Positions 34,868 through 44,898 of a stretch of DNA of 64,000 bases are shown here, piece by piece (within the stretch, counting starts at the first letter, position 1; each line of letters begins with the position of its first letter). The notes under the pieces are model-generated. The model ran no database searches. It was not told where the DNA came from and was given only the letters and a program-made list of their open reading frames with translations. Made by a program: the position numbers and the translations under genes. The stretch is from Thermococcus profundus. Lineage in GTDB: Archaea > Methanobacteriota_B > Thermococci > Thermococcales > Thermococcaceae. The stretch lies in NCBI RefSeq assembly GCF_002214585.1, contig NZ_CP014862.1, forward strand, positions 124,001 to 188,000. The letters run 5' to 3'.

Positions 34868-36625
34868 ATGGGAAAGATAATCCGTGTTACGGGACCCCTC
34901 GTCGTTGCAGACGAGATGAAAGGTTCCAAGATGTATGAGGTCGTTCGCGTCGGCGAAATGGGTCTCATAGGAGAAATCATCCGCCTTGAGGGGGACAGGG
35001 CAGTCATCCAGGTTTACGAGGAAACCGCTGGTATAAAGCCAGGTGAACCGGTTGAGGGAACCGGTGCCTCGCTCAGCGTCGAGCTCGGTCCGGGACTGCT
35101 TACCGCCATGTACGACGGTATTCAGAGGCCGCTCAACGTTCTTAGGGATTTGAGCGGTGACTTCATAGCCAGGGGTCTTACCGCCCCGGCACTCCCGAGG
35201 GATAAGAAGTGGCACTTCACGCCGAAGGTCAAGGTCGGAGACAAGGTTGTAGGTGGAGACATCCTCGGCGTAGTTCCCGAGACCAGCATCATCGAGCACA
35301 GAATCCTCGTCCCGCCTTGGGTTGAAGGTGAGATAGTTGAAATAGCGGAAGAAGGTGACTACACCATTGAAGAGGTTATCGCCAAGGTCAAGAAGCCAGA
35401 CGGGAGCATAGAGGAGCTCAAGATGTACCACCGCTGGCCGGTCCGTGTCAAGAGGCCTTACAAGAACAAGCTCCCGCCTGAGGTTCCGCTCATCACAGGC
35501 CAGAGGACAATCGACACCTTCTTCAGCCAGGCCAAGGGTGGAACCGCGGCCATTCCAGGTCCGTTCGGTTCCGGTAAGACCGTCACCCAGCACCAGCTCG
35601 CCAAGTGGAGCGACGCACAGGTCGTCGTTTACATCGGTTGCGGTGAGCGCGGTAACGAGATGACCGACGTCCTTGAGGAGTTCCCGAAGCTTAAGGACCC
35701 GAAGACCGGAAAGCCGCTCATGGAGAGAACGGTTCTCATAGCGAACACATCGAACATGCCGGTAGCTGCTCGTGAGGCGTCCATCTACACCGGAATCACC
35801 ATAGCGGAGTACTTCCGCGATCAGGGCTACGATGTGGCCCTTATGGCAGACTCCACCTCGAGATGGGCAGAAGCTTTACGTGAGATATCCGGCCGTCTTG
35901 AGGAGATGCCCGGTGAGGAAGGCTACCCGGCATACCTTGCCTCAAAGATAGCGGAGTTCTATGAGAGGGCGGGTCGTGTAATCACCCTCGGAAGCGACGA
36001 GAGGATCGGCAGTGTCTCGGTCATAGGTGCCGTTTCACCGCCCGGTGGTGACTTCAGCGAGCCGGTCGTTCAGAACACCCTCCGTGTCGTCAAGGTCTTC
36101 TGGGCTCTCGATGCTGACTTGGCAAGGAGAAGGCACTTCCCGGCAATCAACTGGCTGAGAAGCTACTCCCTTTACGTTGACGCCATCCAGGGCTGGTGGC
36201 ACAAGAACGTTGACCCAGAGTGGAGGAAGATGCGCGACCAAGCCATGGCCCTCCTCCAGAAGGAAGCGGAACTCCAGGAGATAGTCCGTATCGTCGGTCC
36301 GGATGCTCTGCCCGACAGGGAGAAGGCGATACTCATTGTTACCAGGATGATACGTGAGGACTACCTGCAGCAGGATGCATTCGACGAGGTTGATACCTAC
36401 TGCCCGCCGAAGAAGCAGGTCACTATGATGCGCGTTATCCTCAACTTCTACGAGAAGACCATGGAGGCCGTCGACAGGGGGATACCTGTTGACGAGATAG
36501 CGAAGCTCCCTGTCAGGGAGAAGATAGGCCGTATGAAGTACGAACCCGACGTCGAGAAGGTTAGGGCGCTCATAGACGAGACAAACGAGCAGTTTGAGGA
36601 GCTCTTTAAGAAGTACGGAGCGTGA
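34868..36625 (+). CDS. atpA: A-type ATP synthase catalytic subunit A
   Basis: The catalytic head subunit, 585 residues. Walker A is [17 protein letters not shown] near residue 233 (the A-type GPFGSGKT P-loop); the Walker B region reads [19 protein letters not shown] near 325. The non-homologous bulge specific to A subunits lies at ~110-200 ([20 protein letters not shown]). There is no intein, although some relatives carry one at the P-loop. The C-terminal helical bundle ends [10 protein letters not shown]. Three copies alternate with subunit B; the enzyme couples ATP synthesis to the membrane ion gradient. Confidence 0.97.
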   Translation: MGKIIRVTGPLVVADEMKGSKMYEVVRVGEMGLIGEIIRLEGDRAVIQVYEETAGIKPGEPVEGTGASLSVELGPGLLTAMYDGIQRPLNVLRDLSGDFIARGLTAPALPRDKKWHFTPKVKVGDKVVGGDILGVVPETSIIEHRILVPPWVEGEIVEIAEEGDYTIEEVIAKVKKPDGSIEELKMYHRWPVRVKRPYKNKLPPEVPLITGQRTIDTFFSQAKGGTAAIPGPFGSGKTVTQHQLAKWSDAQVVVYIGCGERGNEMTDVLEEFPKLKDPKTGKPLMERTVLIANTSNMPVAAREASIYTGITIAEYFRDQGYDVALMADSTSRWAEALREISGRLEEMPGEEGYPAYLASKIAEFYERAGRVITLGSDERIGSVSVIGAVSPPGGDFSEPVVQNTLRVVKVFWALDADLARRRHFPAINWLRSYSLYVDAIQGWWHKNVDPEWRKMRDQAMALLQKEAELQEIVRIVGPDALPDREKAILIVTRMIREDYLQQDAFDEVDTYCPPKKQVTMMRVILNFYEKTMEAVDRGIPVDEIAKLPVREKIGRMKYEPDVEKVRALIDETNEQFEELFKKYGA

Positions 36626-36630
36626 TCCTC

Positions 36631-38022
36631 ATGCCGGGAATGGAGTACTCAACCGTTAGCAAGATTTACGGTCCGCTCATGATCGTCCAGGGCGTTAAAG
36701 GAGTAGCGTACGGTGAGGTCGTCGAGATAGAGACTGAGAGCGGCGAGAAGAGGAAGGGCCAGGTCCTTGAGGCCAGGGAGGACATGGCCATCGTGCAGGT
36801 CTTCGAGGGAACCCGCGATCTGGACGTCAAGACAACGCGCGTCCGCTTCACCGGCGAGACCCTCAAGGTTCCGGTCAGCATGGACATGCTTGGAAGGATA
36901 TTCAACGGTATCGGAAAGCCGATAGACGGCGGCCCGGAGATCATCCCAGAGGACAGAAGGGATGTCCACGGTGCTCCCCTCAACCCCGTTGCCCGTGCCT
37001 ACCCGAGGGACTTCATCCAGACAGGTGTAAGCGCGATAGACGGGATGAACACCCTCATCCGCGGTCAGAAGCTCCCGATATTCAGCGGTTCAGGTCTTCC
37101 GCACAACATGCTCGCGGCCCAGATAGCCAGGCAGGCTAAGGTCCTCGGTGAGGAGGAGCAGTTCGCGGTGGTCTTCGCGGCAATGGGTATCACCTACGAA
37201 GAAGCCAACTTCTTCAAGAAGAGCTTCGAGGAGACTGGTGCAATAGAGAGGGCAGTGCTGTTCCTCAACTTAGCGGACGACCCGGCCATCGAGCGTATCA
37301 TCACCCCGCGTATGGCCCTCACCGTCGCCGAGTACCTCGCCTTCGACTACGACATGCAGGTGCTCGTTATCCTCACGGATATGACCAACTACGCCGAGGC
37401 TTTACGTGAGATTTCAGCGGCTAGAGAAGAGGTCCCCGGAAGGCGCGGTTATCCTGGTTACATGTACACTGACCTCGCTACTATCTACGAGCGCGCCGGC
37501 CGTGTTAGAGGCAGGAAGGGTTCGATAACCCAGGTGCCCATCCTGACGATGCCCGATGACGACATCACCCACCCGATTCCCGATCTGACCGGCTACATCA
37601 CCGAGGGACAGATAGTCCTCAGCAGGGAGCTGCACAGGAAGGGTATCTACCCGCCAATAGACGTTCTCCCGTCCCTCAGCCGTCTGATGAAGGACGGCAT
37701 CGGTAAGGGAATGACCAGAGAAGACCACCCGCAGCTCAGCCAGCAGCTCTATGCAGCGTACGCCGAAGGAAGGTCGCTCAGAGACCTTGTCGCCGTTGTC
37801 GGTGAGGAAGCCCTGAGCGAGACGGACAGGAAGTACCTCAAGTTCGCGGACAGGTTTGAGAGGGAGTTCGTCGCCCAGAGATACGACGAGGACAGGAGCA
37901 TCTTCGAGACCCTCGACCTCGGCTGGGAGCTGTTAGCGGAGCTTCCAGAGAGCGAGCTCAAGCGTGTCAGGAAGGAGTACATCCTCAAGTACCACCCGAA
38001 GTACAGGAAGAGGGGCGAGTGA
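36631..38022 (+). CDS. atpB: A-type ATP synthase regulatory subunit B
   Basis: The non-catalytic head subunit, 463 residues. Seen: the N-terminal barrel [19 protein letters not shown], then [17 protein letters not shown] at the position of the P-loop, which has lost the Walker Lys/Thr as usual in B subunits, and the [20 protein letters not shown] segment. The Met at 36631 (MPGMEYS) is chosen; an in-frame GTG at 36622 overlaps the subunit A stop. Arg residues from B complete the catalytic sites of A. Confidence 0.95.
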   Translation: MPGMEYSTVSKIYGPLMIVQGVKGVAYGEVVEIETESGEKRKGQVLEAREDMAIVQVFEGTRDLDVKTTRVRFTGETLKVPVSMDMLGRIFNGIGKPIDGGPEIIPEDRRDVHGAPLNPVARAYPRDFIQTGVSAIDGMNTLIRGQKLPIFSGSGLPHNMLAAQIARQAKVLGEEEQFAVVFAAMGITYEEANFFKKSFEETGAIERAVLFLNLADDPAIERIITPRMALTVAEYLAFDYDMQVLVILTDMTNYAEALREISAAREEVPGRRGYPGYMYTDLATIYERAGRVRGRKGSITQVPILTMPDDDITHPIPDLTGYITEGQIVLSRELHRKGIYPPIDVLPSLSRLMKDGIGKGMTREDHPQLSQQLYAAYAEGRSLRDLVAVVGEEALSETDRKYLKFADRFEREFVAQRYDEDRSIFETLDLGWELLAELPESELKRVRKEYILKYHPKYRKRGE

Positions 38023-38049
38023 GCCCCTTCAAAATTTTAGGTGGTCGAG

Positions 38050-38694
38050 ATGGCAGAGCTGCTCAACGTGAAGCCCACCAGGATGGAGCTCCTGAACCTC
38101 AAGAGGCGCATCACTCTGGCCAAGAAAGGACACAAGCTCCTCAAGGACAAGCAAGATGCGTTAGTCATGGAGTTCTTCACCATCTACGATGAGGCCCTCC
38201 AGCTCAGGGAGGAGCTCAACAAGAAGATGGAAGCTGCATTCGAGACCCTGACCAAGGCCCAGCTTGAGGTGGGAACCATCCCTCTCAGGGAGGCTGCCCT
38301 CTCCGTTAAGCCCAACAGAGAAGTAGAGATCCGCCAGAGGAACGTGATGGGCGTTCCCGTTCCCCTCATTGAGGCAGAGAGTTTCAAGAGGAGTGCGGGG
38401 GAGAGGGGCTACGCCTTCGTCTCCACTAGCCCCCTCGTGGATATCAGCGCCGAGAAGTTCGAGGAAGTTCTCGACCTTGTGGTTAGGTTGGCTGAAGTTG
38501 AGGAAACCCTCAAGAGGCTTGCCAAAGAGATAGAGGTTACGAAGAGGCGCGTCAATGCGCTGGAGTACATCATCATCCCGCGCATGGAGGCGACGGTCAA
38601 GTTCATAAAGCAGCGCCTCGACGAGATGGAGCGCGAGAACTTCTTCAGGCTGAAGAGAGTCAAGGCCCTCATCGAGGCCCGGAGCGGGGGCTGA
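38050..38694 (+). CDS. atpD: A-type ATP synthase subunit D (rotor shaft)
   Basis: A 214-residue coiled-coil shaft subunit. N-terminal helix [20 protein letters not shown] and C-terminal helix ([20 protein letters not shown]) form the antiparallel coiled coil turning inside A3B3. The Met at 38050 follows GGTGGTCGAG; an upstream in-frame GTG is part of the ribosome site. It is the last gene of the operon and is followed by T-rich sequence. Confidence 0.94.
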   Translation: MAELLNVKPTRMELLNLKRRITLAKKGHKLLKDKQDALVMEFFTIYDEALQLREELNKKMEAAFETLTKAQLEVGTIPLREAALSVKPNREVEIRQRNVMGVPVPLIEAESFKRSAGERGYAFVSTSPLVDISAEKFEEVLDLVVRLAEVEETLKRLAKEIEVTKRRVNALEYIIIPRMEATVKFIKQRLDEMERENFFRLKRVKALIEARSGG

Positions 38695-38720
38695 TTTCGT
38701 TTTTTGGGTTTCTCCATTTT
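38695..38720 (+). terminator. T-rich terminator of the ATPase operon
   Basis: TTTCGTTTTTTGGGTTTCTCC directly after the atpD stop, without a strong hairpin. Confidence 0.5.
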
Positions 38721-38797
38721 CTAAACGTTTGTGTAGGTAGTTATGTAGGCGAATCGCTTAAATATACCTCTTTCTTAAAATTACTTCGGTGGTATTC

Positions 38798-39565
38798 ATG
38801 GGGGAGTATTTCATAGAGCCGGGCCTTGATCCTCGGAAGGACCACGTCCTCTACCGCGATGAGGAGCATATGGTTGTTTACCTCGGCACTCAGGAGGGCG
38901 GTGAGGACGTTGATGTGAACTCCTACCTCATCGTTAGCAGGGGCAAGGGAATACTCATAGATCCTGGGGGGTACAAGATATTTTCAAAGGTTCTGGCAAA
39001 CGCATCAAAGTACGTTGATCCCAGGGACATAGAGTACGTCTACATATGCCACCAGGATCCGGACGTCGCGGGCAGTCTGCCTCTCTGGAGGGAAATCAGC
39101 AACGCCAAGATAATTACCCACTGGCTCTGGACGAGGTTTCTGCCTCACTTCGGCTTTGAGGATTCTGGGAGCGTAACCCACGAGCTCCCGGATGAGGGGG
39201 AGACCATGAACTTCGGTGCGACGACCCTTGAGTTCATTCCCGCTCACTTCCTTCACAGCCCGGGGCACTTCACCATCTACGACAGGAGGAGCAGGTTCCT
39301 CTTCAGTGGGGACATAGGAATAGCCCTTCTGGATGAGCCGTATCTCGTCGTTGAAAGCATGGAAAAGCACATCCAGGCTATGAAGCCGGTTCACGAGAGG
39401 CTTATGGCCAGCAGCAGGGCCATTAAGGCATGGCTCGACAGGGTGCGGGGTCTTGACATCGAGGCTATCCTGCCCCAGCACGGCGCAATAATTCCGAAGA
39501 AACATGTACCGAGGTTCTTTGACTTCCTTGAGAATCTGAAGTGCGGGGTTGACTTCCTCCGCTGA
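38798..39565 (+). CDS. diiron MBL-fold protein, ODP/FprA-like oxygen sensor
   Basis: A 255-residue metallo-beta-lactamase-fold protein of the flavodiiron type without a flavodoxin domain. Metal motifs seen: CHQDPDVAGS (an HxDxD variant of the usual HxExDH), FIPAHFLHSPGHFTIYD, the bridging Asp in LFSGDIGIA and the last His in ILPQHGAII. This matches the oxygen-binding diiron proteins (ODP) that in Thermotoga and Treponema bind O2 and signal through a chemoreceptor. Here the next gene, 9 bases downstream, is exactly such a receptor. The Met at 38798 follows GGTGGT. It could instead be a simple oxygen or NO reductase partner. Confidence 0.82.
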   Translation: MGEYFIEPGLDPRKDHVLYRDEEHMVVYLGTQEGGEDVDVNSYLIVSRGKGILIDPGGYKIFSKVLANASKYVDPRDIEYVYICHQDPDVAGSLPLWREISNAKIITHWLWTRFLPHFGFEDSGSVTHELPDEGETMNFGATTLEFIPAHFLHSPGHFTIYDRRSRFLFSGDIGIALLDEPYLVVESMEKHIQAMKPVHERLMASSRAIKAWLDRVRGLDIEAILPQHGAIIPKKHVPRFFDFLENLKCGVDFLR

Positions 39566-39574
39566 GGTGGTACC

Positions 39575-40327
39575 ATGGACATCAGGGGCCTTGAAAAAGC
39601 CTCCAGTGCTCTCTCCCAGTCCGTCAGGATCAAGACGTCAAGTAAGGAGTCGAGCCGGATAATAGATGAGCTGGCCGAGCAGATAAGCGGGCAGTTCCTT
39701 GAGAACAACGATGTCATAATAGAGAACATTGAAAAACTGTCCCAAGTCATGCACGAGCTTGAGAGATTTCAGAGGGAGTTTCTCCCATTCTTTCAGAGAT
39801 TTGAGGTTTTTGCCAGGGACTTCAACACACTGGTTGAGAACCTCGAGTACGTTTCGAGGATAAGCGACTCGATAGCGACTGTTGCCAAACAGACGAACTT
39901 GGTTGCTTTGAACGCTTCCATTGAGGCCGCCAGGGCTGGAGACGCCGGTAGGGGCTTTGCCGTTGTCGCAGAGGAGATACGGAAAATGGCGGTCCAAACG
40001 ATGAACCTCGCGAAGGAGATCAAGGAGTTCAACAACAAGGTCATGAGCCAGCTCAACACCCTTCGGGGGGCCCTCGACGTTATGGACAGGATAAAGGAGG
40101 GCACTGAGATACTTGGGAAGGACATAGGGGTCATAGTTGAGCTCAGCAACGTTCTGAGCGAGATCTCAAAGGAGCAGGAGGAGATCGTCAACGACATAAA
40201 GAGACTCAAGGGAATTGCGGTTGCACTCAGGAAGTTCTCTGAAATGCAGGATAAGTACAACAAGGAGCTGGCGTCCCTCCTGAGGGTGTTGGCGAGTGAG
40301 TATGCAAAGGAGAACAGGGGCGATTGA
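39575..40327 (+). CDS. soluble methyl-accepting chemotaxis-type signalling protein
   Basis: A 250-residue chemoreceptor signalling module without membrane helices or a periplasmic domain. The hairpin tip that contacts CheA/CheW is fully conserved: [20 protein letters not shown], then [14 protein letters not shown]. Before it lies a ~95-residue helical region ([20 protein letters not shown], then a Phe-rich stretch) with no known sensor fold; this may be where the diiron partner docks. It directly follows the ODP-like gene and has its own GAGGTGGT ribosome site. No che genes are in the window, so the output pathway must be elsewhere. Confidence 0.87.
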   Translation: MDIRGLEKASSALSQSVRIKTSSKESSRIIDELAEQISGQFLENNDVIIENIEKLSQVMHELERFQREFLPFFQRFEVFARDFNTLVENLEYVSRISDSIATVAKQTNLVALNASIEAARAGDAGRGFAVVAEEIRKMAVQTMNLAKEIKEFNNKVMSQLNTLRGALDVMDRIKEGTEILGKDIGVIVELSNVLSEISKEQEEIVNDIKRLKGIAVALRKFSEMQDKYNKELASLLRVLASEYAKENRGD

Positions 40328-40328
40328 G

Positions 40329-41546
40329 ATGAGCGGGAAGCTCTTTTATGAGGATCCATATCTGCGGGAGACTACAACCCGCGTTTTGGAAGTTAAAGAC
40401 CTGGGAAGCGGAATGGTCTCTCTCAAACTGGAGGAGACCATCTTCTATCCAGAGGGAGGAGGCCAGCCATCTGACAGGGGTACGATCGAGGGGGATGGCT
40501 TCAGGATAACCGTCGAAAGGGTGGAAGAAACTGATGGTATATGGCACTCTGGGAGGCTTGAGGGGAGGCTCCCCAAGGAGGGGGATCGGGTCAGGTTGAC
40601 GCTTGACTGGGAGTGGAGATACGAGAACATGAAGAACCACACCGGTCAGCACATCCTCTCAGCGGTCCTCAAAAAGCTCTACGACTTAGAAACCACTGGA
40701 TTCCAGATATTCGATGGCTACAACAAGATAGAGGTCAACGGGAAGGTTGACTGGGAGATGATCACCAGGGCGGAGATCGAGGCCAACCGCGTGGTCTCCG
40801 AGGGTATTCCGATAACTGTCGAGGAGTACAAGTACCTGCCCGACGACGTGGTTTCTATACTAAGGAAGCACGTCAGCAAGGTGAAGGACAGGGTGAGGAT
40901 AGTCAAGATCGGCGACGTTGACGTGACCCCCTGCGGGGGAACCCACGTGCGGAACACGAGTGAGGTAGGGCCCATAAAGGTGGTGAACTTCTACAAAAAG
41001 AGTAGGGATCTTTGGAGGATAGAGTTCGTCTGCGGAAACAGGGCCATCAGGTACCTCAACGAGATCCTGGACGATTACTGGAGAAGCCTTGACGAGATGA
41101 GAAACAAGAACAGACCCCTGGTTGAGCGCGTGAAGGAGCTTAAGGCCGAGGTTGATGGTCTTGAAAACGAGAGGGATTCTCTAAGGAGGGAGCTCTGGCG
41201 GTGGAAGGCTGAAGCCCTACTCAAGGATGCGGAGGAAGTTAACGGAGTTAAAGTGGTCTCCCACGTTGAAGCCGCCCCCATGAAGGATGCCCAGGCCTTC
41301 GTGGTGTACCTCGTTGACAAGAACCCCGGAACCGTCGCGGCTGTTGCGGGAGAGAACTACATAATTCTGGCCAAGAACGAGGGCGTTGAAGGGATATCCA
41401 TGAACGAGATCCTGAGGGACGTCCTGGCCGAGACCGGTGGGGGCGGAGGCGGAAGCGAGGTACTTGCCAGGGGAGGGGGGTTTGAGCGTCCTCCTGAGGA
41501 AGTTCTGGAGGTGGCGCTGGAAAAACTAAAGAATGCGCTCTCCTGA
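40329..41546 (+). CDS. alaX: alanyl-tRNA editing protein AlaX, long form
   Basis: A 405-residue free-standing editing enzyme that hydrolyses Ser- or Gly-tRNA(Ala). Seen: the beta-barrel start with IFYPEGGGQPSDRG, the zinc-binding NHTGQHILSAV and CGGTHVRNTSEVG (His-x3-His plus Cys-x3-His), and a C-terminal DHHA1-like domain after a coiled coil, ending in a glycine-rich loop (TGGGGGGSEVLARGGG) as in the AlaRS C-terminal domain. It starts one base after the chemoreceptor stop, so it is translationally linked to the ODP-MCP pair though functionally unrelated. Confidence 0.92.
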   Translation: MSGKLFYEDPYLRETTTRVLEVKDLGSGMVSLKLEETIFYPEGGGQPSDRGTIEGDGFRITVERVEETDGIWHSGRLEGRLPKEGDRVRLTLDWEWRYENMKNHTGQHILSAVLKKLYDLETTGFQIFDGYNKIEVNGKVDWEMITRAEIEANRVVSEGIPITVEEYKYLPDDVVSILRKHVSKVKDRVRIVKIGDVDVTPCGGTHVRNTSEVGPIKVVNFYKKSRDLWRIEFVCGNRAIRYLNEILDDYWRSLDEMRNKNRPLVERVKELKAEVDGLENERDSLRRELWRWKAEALLKDAEEVNGVKVVSHVEAAPMKDAQAFVVYLVDKNPGTVAAVAGENYIILAKNEGVEGISMNEILRDVLAETGGGGGGSEVLARGGGFERPPEEVLEVALEKLKNALS

Positions 41547-41549
41547 CCT

Positions 41550-42836
41550 TTAGATGTTTTCGATTGAAAACCTGTCCTCTATCTCCCTGTTTATCAGCAC
41601 GAATGCGAGGGCGAAGAATCCGAGTGCCAATGTTATCGGGATGACCTCCCACCAGTAGAGCGTTGCCTTTGGGTTCTCTATGACGACTGAGGCCATTAGG
41701 GTTCCCCAGTTGAATCCAGGTGCGGCCCTGAAGAACCCCAGAATGGAAACCAGGGCGACTACCCTCGGTACGAGGAGCGTTAGCTGGTAGATGCTGTAAG
41801 GAAGGACTGCCCTGAGAACGTGGTTTTTCAGTATCCACCATTTGCTACCCCCGAGGCTCACCGCGGATTCAATGTACTCCTTCTTCATCTCGGTCGCCAC
41901 CATGACCTTAACGTTCCTCGATATCTTTCCTGAGAGCAGGAACCCAAGGATGGCCACGAAGAGCGTCATGGAAATGTCCAGGATGCCGTCGGGGCCCACT
42001 TCGCCTTTCACGGGTACGAGGGCTATCATCACAGGTACGAGGGGCGTTATCGCTGAGATCTTCGATACCGCGTCTGAGAAAAACCCGGTTGTTCCGCTGA
42101 GGCCGCCGCTTATCCCCAGCAGGGTTCCGAGGAAAGTTGCCAGCAGGCTGGTTGTGATCACGAGAATCATGGTCTCCCTGAGGCCCCACAGGAAGCCGAC
42201 CCACAGATCCCTTCTTTTTACATCGGTACCCAGGAGGCCGTGGACCTTCCCGACTACTGTCACCGTTGGTTCCGCCCGAGAGGTTACTGTGATCGTGTAC
42301 TTTCCTGTGTTTGGCACGATCTTCCCGCTCTCGTTCTTAAAGAACACGGGTTTCAGGGCGTCTCCGAAGAGAATGTCCGTCTCTGTTACTTCAATTCCGT
42401 TTGCTTCCCCGATTTTCATGAGCGTTGATACCTTTGTTCTAAGCGACAGCTCCTCCATTATGAGCGAGTTGTAGAGGACGTATTCCTTTCCGTCCGGCGT
42501 TTTGATCGTGATCCTTACCCTCTCGAACCTGCTCTGATTGAACCTTATCTTTATGTCCTCCGGGGAGTGGGAGTAGTGGAAGTCGTACTCGAAAACGTGC
42601 TTTCTTCCGTTCTCCTCCACTGGTCTGAGGGTTTCGCTGGGCGGCTGGTTGGCCCCGAAGAGGTTTACCCACTCGGGCGGCGCGAGCTTGGGGTTCTTGA
42701 TCCAGTAGTTTCCGTTGTACCAGTTGTTTACGTCCTCCTTGTTGACGAAGTGAGGGGCTACCGCGGCGCCCAGGAGGTAGGCCGTCACAATGATTAACGC
42801 AACGGTGAGCTTTATAGATGGCCTTTGGATCTTCAT
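41550..42836 (-). CDS. DppC-type ABC permease with large external insertion (copy 1)
   Basis: A 428-residue permease of the Dpp/Opp C family. TM1 is at ~10-30 (TVALIIVTAYLLGAAVAPHF). It is followed by ~190 residues outside the membrane (WIKNPKLAPPEWVNLFG, then a beta-rich stretch) that ordinary DppC proteins lack. The remaining helices and the EAA-type loop follow (EYIESAVSLGGSKWWILKNH). The Met at 42836 begins the TM1-containing form; upstream codons overlap the B subunit. The start overlaps the B-subunit stop (ATGA). The transported peptide or sugar is unknown, and no ATPase or binding protein is encoded nearby. Confidence 0.85.
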   Translation of the reverse strand: MKIQRPSIKLTVALIIVTAYLLGAAVAPHFVNKEDVNNWYNGNYWIKNPKLAPPEWVNLFGANQPPSETLRPVEENGRKHVFEYDFHYSHSPEDIKIRFNQSRFERVRITIKTPDGKEYVLYNSLIMEELSLRTKVSTLMKIGEANGIEVTETDILFGDALKPVFFKNESGKIVPNTGKYTITVTSRAEPTVTVVGKVHGLLGTDVKRRDLWVGFLWGLRETMILVITTSLLATFLGTLLGISGGLSGTTGFFSDAVSKISAITPLVPVMIALVPVKGEVGPDGILDISMTLFVAILGFLLSGKISRNVKVMVATEMKKEYIESAVSLGGSKWWILKNHVLRAVLPYSIYQLTLLVPRVVALVSILGFFRAAPGFNWGTLMASVVIENPKATLYWWEVIPITLALGFFALAFVLINREIEDRFSIENI

Positions 42837-43882
42837 AAGCCCGTCTCCCTCCCGCTGCGTGGGTCCAGCTTCACGTAGAGGCTCTCCATTACGACGGCGG
42901 TTATGAAGTAGAGGACCATCATGATGAACGTCGAGAAGAATATGCACTCGGGACAGTAGTGGAACTTAATGCCCTCCGGCCCTTCCCTCACGACGTTGAG
43001 CGAGACTCCCAGTAGCCATCCGACACCGCGGATGTCGAAGAGGAGCTCAACCAGGAAAACGCTGGCTAGAATATCGAGGAAGTTGTAGGTAGTAAACGTG
43101 AGGAACGAGGGAAAGCTGATCCTGAGGAGCTTTCTCATTATCCTCCTGTCGGGCAGTCCGCGGGCTTTGTCGTACATGACGTGGGGGCTCTCGCTCTCGA
43201 ACCTGATGAAGTTGCGGACGTTGAAGGCGTACTCCCATACCAGGCTTAGGACGAGGGTGGCAACCGGGAGGATCATTCCCACGAGGTAGGCTATTGCCGT
43301 CGAGTCGCCGTTTAGCAGTGCGTCCTTCAGGTGCCTCTCGAAGTCCGCGGGAAGGAAAGGCAGCTTCCAGTAGAAGATGTATATGAAGAGTATCGCCAGG
43401 AACCACGGTGGGATTCCCGAGAACAGCGGGGCCATAACTGTTATCACCTTGTCCAGCTTGCCCCTTTTGTAGCCCGCCCTCAGACCCAGGTAGAGGCCGA
43501 GGGGAACCACTATCGCCCCTGTGAGGAGGATGAGTAACAGGGTTTTGAGGATGTACGTGTAGAGATCGTTCCCGTACCTGTCCTTTTCATGGGGATGCGT
43601 GAGGAACCGGGAGGTGAAGTTGAAGTATTTCTTTACAAGCTTCCACCTGTCGTCGACTCCGAGGGCTTTTTCCGTCATTTTCCTAGCCTTATCTTCGATG
43701 TTCCCGCTGGCGCCCCGGGCTTTGAGCATCTTGAGGTTATTTAGGAACACCTTGTCGTTGTTGTAGACCTTTGCCCTTGCCTCCCCTTCGGCCACTAGAT
43801 ATCCAAAAACCAGGAGAACAATGATGAGGATGGCGAGGTTCTTGATGATTATTCCAATGTACCTGTGCCATTTTACGGGCAT
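42833..43882 (-). CDS. DppB-type ABC permease (copy 1)
   Basis: A 349-residue permease of the Dpp/Opp B family. TM1 at ~10-30 (IIIKNLAILIIVLLVFGYL) is followed by a charged ~70-residue external region and then the transport domain: LRAGYKRGKLDKVITVMAPL, FSGIPPWFLAILFIYIFYW and the coupling loop RGLPDRRIMRKLLRISFPSF. It closely resembles the second copy at 46951-47949. The start lies 14 bases downstream of an inverted repeat overlapping its promoter. The two-gene operon B-C continues into 41550-42836. Confidence 0.86.
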   Translation of the reverse strand: MPVKWHRYIGIIIKNLAILIIVLLVFGYLVAEGEARAKVYNNDKVFLNNLKMLKARGASGNIEDKARKMTEKALGVDDRWKLVKKYFNFTSRFLTHPHEKDRYGNDLYTYILKTLLLILLTGAIVVPLGLYLGLRAGYKRGKLDKVITVMAPLFSGIPPWFLAILFIYIFYWKLPFLPADFERHLKDALLNGDSTAIAYLVGMILPVATLVLSLVWEYAFNVRNFIRFESESPHVMYDKARGLPDRRIMRKLLRISFPSFLTFTTYNFLDILASVFLVELLFDIRGVGWLLGVSLNVVREGPEGIKFHYCPECIFFSTFIMMVLYFITAVVMESLYVKLDPRSGRETGL

Positions 43883-43895
43883 CAGTCCTCCCCAT

Positions 43896-43923
43896 TTTAC
43901 AATGTTGTAAATCTTTTAAAAGG
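43896..43923 (-). promoter_or_regulatory. dppB1 promoter with palindromic operator
   Basis: TTTACAATGTTGTAAA (43896-43911) is an inverted repeat with seven-base arms, between the TATA-like CTTTTAAAAGG (43913-43923, minus strand) and the start codon. A related repeat CTGTAAAATGTTACAG is at 44007-44022. The position over the transcript start suits a repressor site. Confidence 0.5.
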
Positions 43924-44036
43924 ATTACGCTCAGGTTTTGGAACTTTTATGTTACTAGATGATTCAGGAATTAAAAACTGAAGAGAAGTCATCGGCTACA
44001 ATGGTGCTGTAAAATGTTACAGTAGTTATAACGCGA

Positions 44037-44855
44037 TTATAAAGACAATCCCAGTCTTTTGAAAACGAGTTCCTTCTGTTCATCGGGAACGTGGGGCCTT
44101 TTCAGCTCTTCCTCCGCCCTCTCCCTGCTCATTAGTCCGTAGCGTACCAGCGCCGCTATTCTCCTGTGCTCGAAGGAGTGCCCGTGCTTTTCCCAGTACC
44201 TCTCAAGCGCGGGGCCGAGAACGAGGCAGTTCGTCGTGTAGCCGGGAAGCTGTGGGAACTCGAATGGAAGCTTTCCCAGAATTTCAAGCCTTTCTTTCTC
44301 TGACATTAGCGAGAGCAGCCTTATCTGGGTTATCCCCCCGCTCATCTGCCTGTAAGGATGGTGCCCGAAGGGGAGTTCGTGGCCTGTGATTATGTATCTG
44401 TAGCCGTTTCTCAGCGCGTATTTTCTCAGCTTTTCCATGGTCCTTCGAGAGCAGGCCCTGCACGGGCTTTGGGCCTTAAGGAGGGCCTCGCGGAAGATGT
44501 CTGAGTAGTCGTAGCGGAGGATTTTGAAGGGCACGTCCAGGTACCGGGCTATTCTCTCGGCGTTCTCTATGGCTTCCTCTGCCATGAGTCCGTGGTCTAT
44601 CATGACAGCCTCCAGCTCGGGGATCTTGTAAACCTCTTTGGCGAGATATAGTGCTACCACACTGTCCTTTCCCCCGGAGTATGCCAGAACTGCCTCCTCA
44701 ACGGTTTTCATGAGTTCATCGAGTTCTTCCCGTATCTTCTCCCGATTGAAGGGGTGTTTCAGATAGACCTGGCACTCACGGCATATCGGCCTTCCGTCGA
44801 TTATGTCTATCTTCGCCGTCCTTTCATCGTGGATGCAGAGTGAGCACTTGAGCAT
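44037..44855 (-). CDS. PP-loop ATPase, TtcA/TtuA-like tRNA thiolation type
   Basis: A 272-residue ATP-pyrophosphatase. N-terminal zinc-binding CxxC pairs (CSLCIHDERTAKID, then CRECQVY), the PP-loop AYSGGKDSVVALYLA near residue 57, a central CRACSRR within KAQSPCRACSRR, and GHELPFGHHPYRQMSGG near 165. The layout resembles tRNA 2-thiolation enzymes, with an Fe-S or zinc site from the internal cysteines, but it lacks a clear C-terminal zinc finger. The exact substrate is not known. It lies between the two permease operons, on the same strand, with its own short leader. Confidence 0.75.
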   Translation of the reverse strand: MLKCSLCIHDERTAKIDIIDGRPICRECQVYLKHPFNREKIREELDELMKTVEEAVLAYSGGKDSVVALYLAKEVYKIPELEAVMIDHGLMAEEAIENAERIARYLDVPFKILRYDYSDIFREALLKAQSPCRACSRRTMEKLRKYALRNGYRYIITGHELPFGHHPYRQMSGGITQIRLLSLMSEKERLEILGKLPFEFPQLPGYTTNCLVLGPALERYWEKHGHSFEHRRIAALVRYGLMSRERAEEELKRPHVPDEQKELVFKRLGLSL

Positions 44856-44898
44856 GTTTTGCAGTTCCCGGAGGGGTTTAAAAGATTGCCTCTGGGTT

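Noticed and set aside
34868-36625. Intein in the ATPase A subunit or in RadA
   Set aside because: Both P-loop regions are uninterrupted; known insertion sites of relatives are empty here.
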